From Ruminococcaceae bacterium R-25 (lineage in GTDB: Bacteria; Bacillota; Clostridia; Saccharofermentanales; Saccharofermentanaceae): a DNA stretch of 64,000 nt. Location of the stretch: assembly GCA_003149065.1 (NCBI GenBank), contig QGFZ01000004.1:1-64000 (forward strand), read 5' to 3'. Made by a program: the position numbers and the translations under genes. Of the stretch, positions 61,575 through 64,000 are shown one piece after another. The notes beneath the pieces are model-generated. The model worked only from the letters and a program-made list of their open reading frames with translations. It was not told where the DNA came from and did no database searches. Within the stretch, counting starts at the first letter, position 1, and each line of letters opens with the position of its first letter.

Positions 61575-63947
61575 ATGAGCGAAGCTATGGAAACAAAGAT
61601 GAATCTCGGACAATTAAAAGCAGGTGAATCCTGCATTGTTGATACTGTCGGCGGCGAAGGCGCGCTCCGTCAGCATTTTCTTGATATGGGCATTATCCCT
61701 GGCGCCGAGATAACTATCGTAAAGTTCGCGCCGATGGGGGACCCCGTCGAAGTCAGCATCCATGGCTATGAACTCACTTTAAGACTTGATGATGCACAAA
61801 AGATCGCAGTCACCAAAGCCGATAAGAAAGACACTGCCGAGCATCCCAAAAAGCGTAAGGAAAAGGTTGCGCACCCTAATCTCGGTGAGCCTGGCGTACA
61901 CCACGATAAAAAGACTGAAAATCCGCTCCCGGATGACCACGTCTTATCTTTCGCGCTCGTCGGAAACCAGAACAGCGGAAAGACCACGTTGTTCAACCGC
62001 CTGACGGGTTCCAACCAGCACGTCGGAAACTTTCCGGGCGTAACTGTCGACCGCAAGGACGGCGCCATTATAGGGCACCCCAACACTGTAATTACGGACC
62101 TTCCGGGCATCTACTCGATGTCACCCTATTCAAAGGAAGAGATCGTTTCGCGTGACTTCGTTCTCGATAACAAGCCGGACGCGATAATCAATATCGTCGA
62201 CTCAACTAACATAGAGCGCAATCTGTATCTGACGATGCAACTCCTTGAGACCGGCCGCCCGGTCGTTGTCGCCCTCAATATGATGGACGAACTTACCGGT
62301 AACGGCGGATCTGTCGACATCAACCTGATGGAGCACATTCTGGGCGTTCCTGTCGTTCCGATCTCCGCTGCGAAGAACCAGGGTATCGACGAGCTCATCA
62401 CCCACGCACTTCATATCGCCAAATACTGCGAAAAGCCTCTCGAGCAGGACTTCTGCCCGGACGGCAGCCCGATCCACGCTTCTATCCACGCGGTCGAGCA
62501 CATTGTAGATGACAACGCCGAGAGATGCGGCCTGCCCTTAAGATTTGCAGCATGCAAAGCATTGGAAGGCGACCCGCTCATCCTCGAAAAGCTGAAGCTC
62601 GATGATAATGAGAGAGATCTCTTGGAGCACATCAGAGTAAAGCTCGAACAGCAGTCAGGTCTTGATCCTTCTGAAGCAGTCGCAGACATGAGATTTTCCT
62701 ACATCATGTCGCTCTGCAAGCAGGCAGTAATCAAGCCCAAGGAATCCAAAGAGCGCGCGAGATCCGAGAAGATCGACCGCATCCTCACAGGCAAATTCAC
62801 TGCTATTCCGATCTTCATCGTCATCATGGGACTGGTATTCTTCCTGACGTTCAACGTAATCGGCGCGGGCCTCCAGTGGCTTTTGGAGCAGGGAATCGAC
62901 CTTCTTACCAACCTCACCGAAAAGGCACTCGTGGCAGGCGGCGTCAACGACGTAATCCAGAGCCTGATAATCAAAGGTATTTTCGAAGGTGTCGGAAGCG
63001 TATTAAGCTTCCTGCCTATAGTAGTCGTAATGTTTTTCTTCCTCTCGCTTTTGGAAGACAGCGGATATATCGCGAGGATCGCATTCTTCATGGACAAGAT
63101 CCTTAGAAAGATCGGTCTTTCCGGACGCTCGATCGTCCCGCTCCTCATCGGCTTCGGCTGCACGGTTCCCGCCGTCATGTCGACAAGGACCCTGCCTTCC
63201 GACAGAGACCGTAAGATGACAGTAATCCTTACGCCTTTCATGAGCTGCACCGCAAAGCTCCCGATCTACGCATTCTTCGTAAATGCGTTCTTCCCGGGCA
63301 AAGGCGGCCTTGTCATAACAGGCCTTTATCTATTGAGCATCGTGGTCGGAATCCTCATCGCATTCGTCTATAAAAAGGTGCTCTTCAAAGGCGAAGCCGC
63401 ACCGTTTGTCATGGAGCTTCCCAACTACAGATTGCCTTCAATGCGCAGCACTCTGCAGCTCATGTGGGAAAAGGCGAAAGACTTCCTCCAGAAGGCCTTC
63501 TCCGTTATCCTCATCGCGACAGTCGTTGTCTGGTTCCTCCAGAGCTTCGATATAAGATTCAATCTCGTAACCGATTCTCATCAGAGCATAATGGCCCTGA
63601 TTGCAGGATTTATCGCGCCTGTCATGCAGCCTCTGGGCCTTGGCGACTGGCGTATAGTAACTTCACTTATCAGCGGATTCATGGCAAAAGAGAGCGTTGT
63701 ATCAGTACTGGAAGTCCTTTTCGGCGCTGAAGGCGGAATCACTGCAGTCTTAGGCTTTGTCGAAGCCGGCACGCTCCTTATCTTCAGCCTCCTTTACACG
63801 CCCTGCGTCGCAGCGATCGCATCGGTCAAGCGCGAACTCGGCTGGAAATGGGCCGTCGCAGTCGTTCTCTGGCAGTGCATCCTCGCCTGGATCGTCAGCT
63901 TCCTGTTCAGGATCATCGTGCTCCTCTGCACGGGAGGTCTTTTATGA
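61575..63947 (+). CDS. feoB: FeoA-FeoB fusion, ferrous iron transporter
   Basis: 790 residues from ATG 61575 (GAGGGGCTCATA ahead). Residues 1-80 are a FeoA SH3-like domain (LGQLKAGESCIV, LDMGIIPGAEITI). A charged linker leads to the FeoB G domain: G1 GNQNSGKT (130-137), G2 PGVTVDR, G3 DLPG (175-178), G4 NMMD. The membrane part follows with two Gate-type motifs (GFGCTVPAVM, PFMSCTAKLPIY) and nine to eleven helices. It imports Fe(II) under anoxic conditions. FeoA is usually a separate protein, so this is a natural fusion. Confidence 0.95.
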   Translation: MSEAMETKMNLGQLKAGESCIVDTVGGEGALRQHFLDMGIIPGAEITIVKFAPMGDPVEVSIHGYELTLRLDDAQKIAVTKADKKDTAEHPKKRKEKVAHPNLGEPGVHHDKKTENPLPDDHVLSFALVGNQNSGKTTLFNRLTGSNQHVGNFPGVTVDRKDGAIIGHPNTVITDLPGIYSMSPYSKEEIVSRDFVLDNKPDAIINIVDSTNIERNLYLTMQLLETGRPVVVALNMMDELTGNGGSVDINLMEHILGVPVVPISAAKNQGIDELITHALHIAKYCEKPLEQDFCPDGSPIHASIHAVEHIVDDNAERCGLPLRFAACKALEGDPLILEKLKLDDNERDLLEHIRVKLEQQSGLDPSEAVADMRFSYIMSLCKQAVIKPKESKERARSEKIDRILTGKFTAIPIFIVIMGLVFFLTFNVIGAGLQWLLEQGIDLLTNLTEKALVAGGVNDVIQSLIIKGIFEGVGSVLSFLPIVVVMFFFLSLLEDSGYIARIAFFMDKILRKIGLSGRSIVPLLIGFGCTVPAVMSTRTLPSDRDRKMTVILTPFMSCTAKLPIYAFFVNAFFPGKGGLVITGLYLLSIVVGILIAFVYKKVLFKGEAAPFVMELPNYRLPSMRSTLQLMWEKAKDFLQKAFSVILIATVVVWFLQSFDIRFNLVTDSHQSIMALIAGFIAPVMQPLGLGDWRIVTSLISGFMAKESVVSVLEVLFGAEGGITAVLGFVEAGTLLIFSLLYTPCVAAIASVKRELGWKWAVAVVLWQCILAWIVSFLFRIIVLLCTGGLL

Positions 63948-64000
63948 TGACTCTTTTAGCGATCACCTGGAGGCCGGTAGATATAGTTCTTATTGTTGTT
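63944..64000 (+). CDS. Start of a FeoB-associated small membrane protein (partial)
   Basis: ATG 63944 overlaps the FeoB stop (ATGA); the frame reads MTLLAITWRPVDIVLIVV from the second ATG and leaves the window. A short hydrophobic protein in this position is commonly the Cys-rich FeoB-associated protein, but the diagnostic Cys are beyond the end. Confidence 0.5.
   Translation, partial: MMTLLAITWRPVDIVLIVV

Noticed and set aside
1-64000. tRNA, rRNA or prophage genes
   Set aside because: No cloverleaf, rRNA signature, capsid, terminase or integrase frame was recognised on either strand.

Overview
The window looks like chromosomal DNA of a Gram-positive anaerobe of the class Clostridia, probably a gut or rumen member of the Oscillospirales or Lachnospirales. 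This is inferred from SPase II lipoproteins with Thr/Glu-rich stalks, AGGAGG-type ribosome sites, TTGACA/TATAAT and extended -10 (TGATATAAT) promoters, an agr-type peptide quorum-sensing locus, a FeoA-FeoB fusion, CPBP proteases and many GGDEF proteins. I saw no rRNA, tRNA, complete transposase, integrase or intact CRISPR array.

Layout. 0-6.5 kb is a decayed accessory region: fragments of a DUF3800-like gene, a GmrSD/DUF262 gene, an AlbA-type regulator and cas2, separated by three diverged copies of one intergenic element (terminator hairpin plus tandem words plus promoter). A fourth, partial copy lies near 9.5 kb. Intact genes there encode a BspA-type leucine-rich lipoprotein, a CPBP protease, a membrane diguanylate cyclase and a zinc-ribbon protein. 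6.7-17.5 kb carries a split chromate-type transporter, metabolic and small-molecule enzymes, several gene relics with internal deletions, a SUFU-domain protein among orphan small proteins, and an ECF sigma/anti-sigma pair. 17.6-25.7 kb is a five-gene operon: SWIM zinc finger, large alpha-helical protein, MoxR AAA+ ATPase, DUF5682 protein and VWA protein. 25.7-36.5 kb holds lipoproteins, a methyltransferase, two sensory diguanylate cyclases, an SPFH/zinc-ribbon protein, a second CPBP protein and an acetyltransferase. 36.5-37.9 kb pairs a small lipoprotein-like peptide with a radical SAM/SPASM enzyme.

40.6-48.9 kb is the most interesting part: a complete agr-type circuit (LytTR regulator, GHKL kinase, AgrB, AgrD) placed directly behind an operon encoding paralogous lipoproteins, a secreted DUF2712-like protein and an ABC exporter. 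A 38-bp direct-repeat element that differs at one position lies upstream of both that operon and agrBD, so the predicted peptide signal probably controls both itself and the secreted protein/exporter operon.

48.9-64 kb contains a GGDEF-EAL protein, an AraC regulator beside a three-gene ABC-2 exporter and a DinB protein, a palindrome-rich intergenic region, a TetR-led hydrolase operon, a DUF3267 zincin, a GH43 enzyme (a GH3 lipoprotein lies at 38.7 kb), and a feoAB iron-transport operon driven by two tandem 33-bp promoter-operator units.

Coordinates and translations are read directly from the sequence. Family assignments are made from motifs by eye, without database searches.
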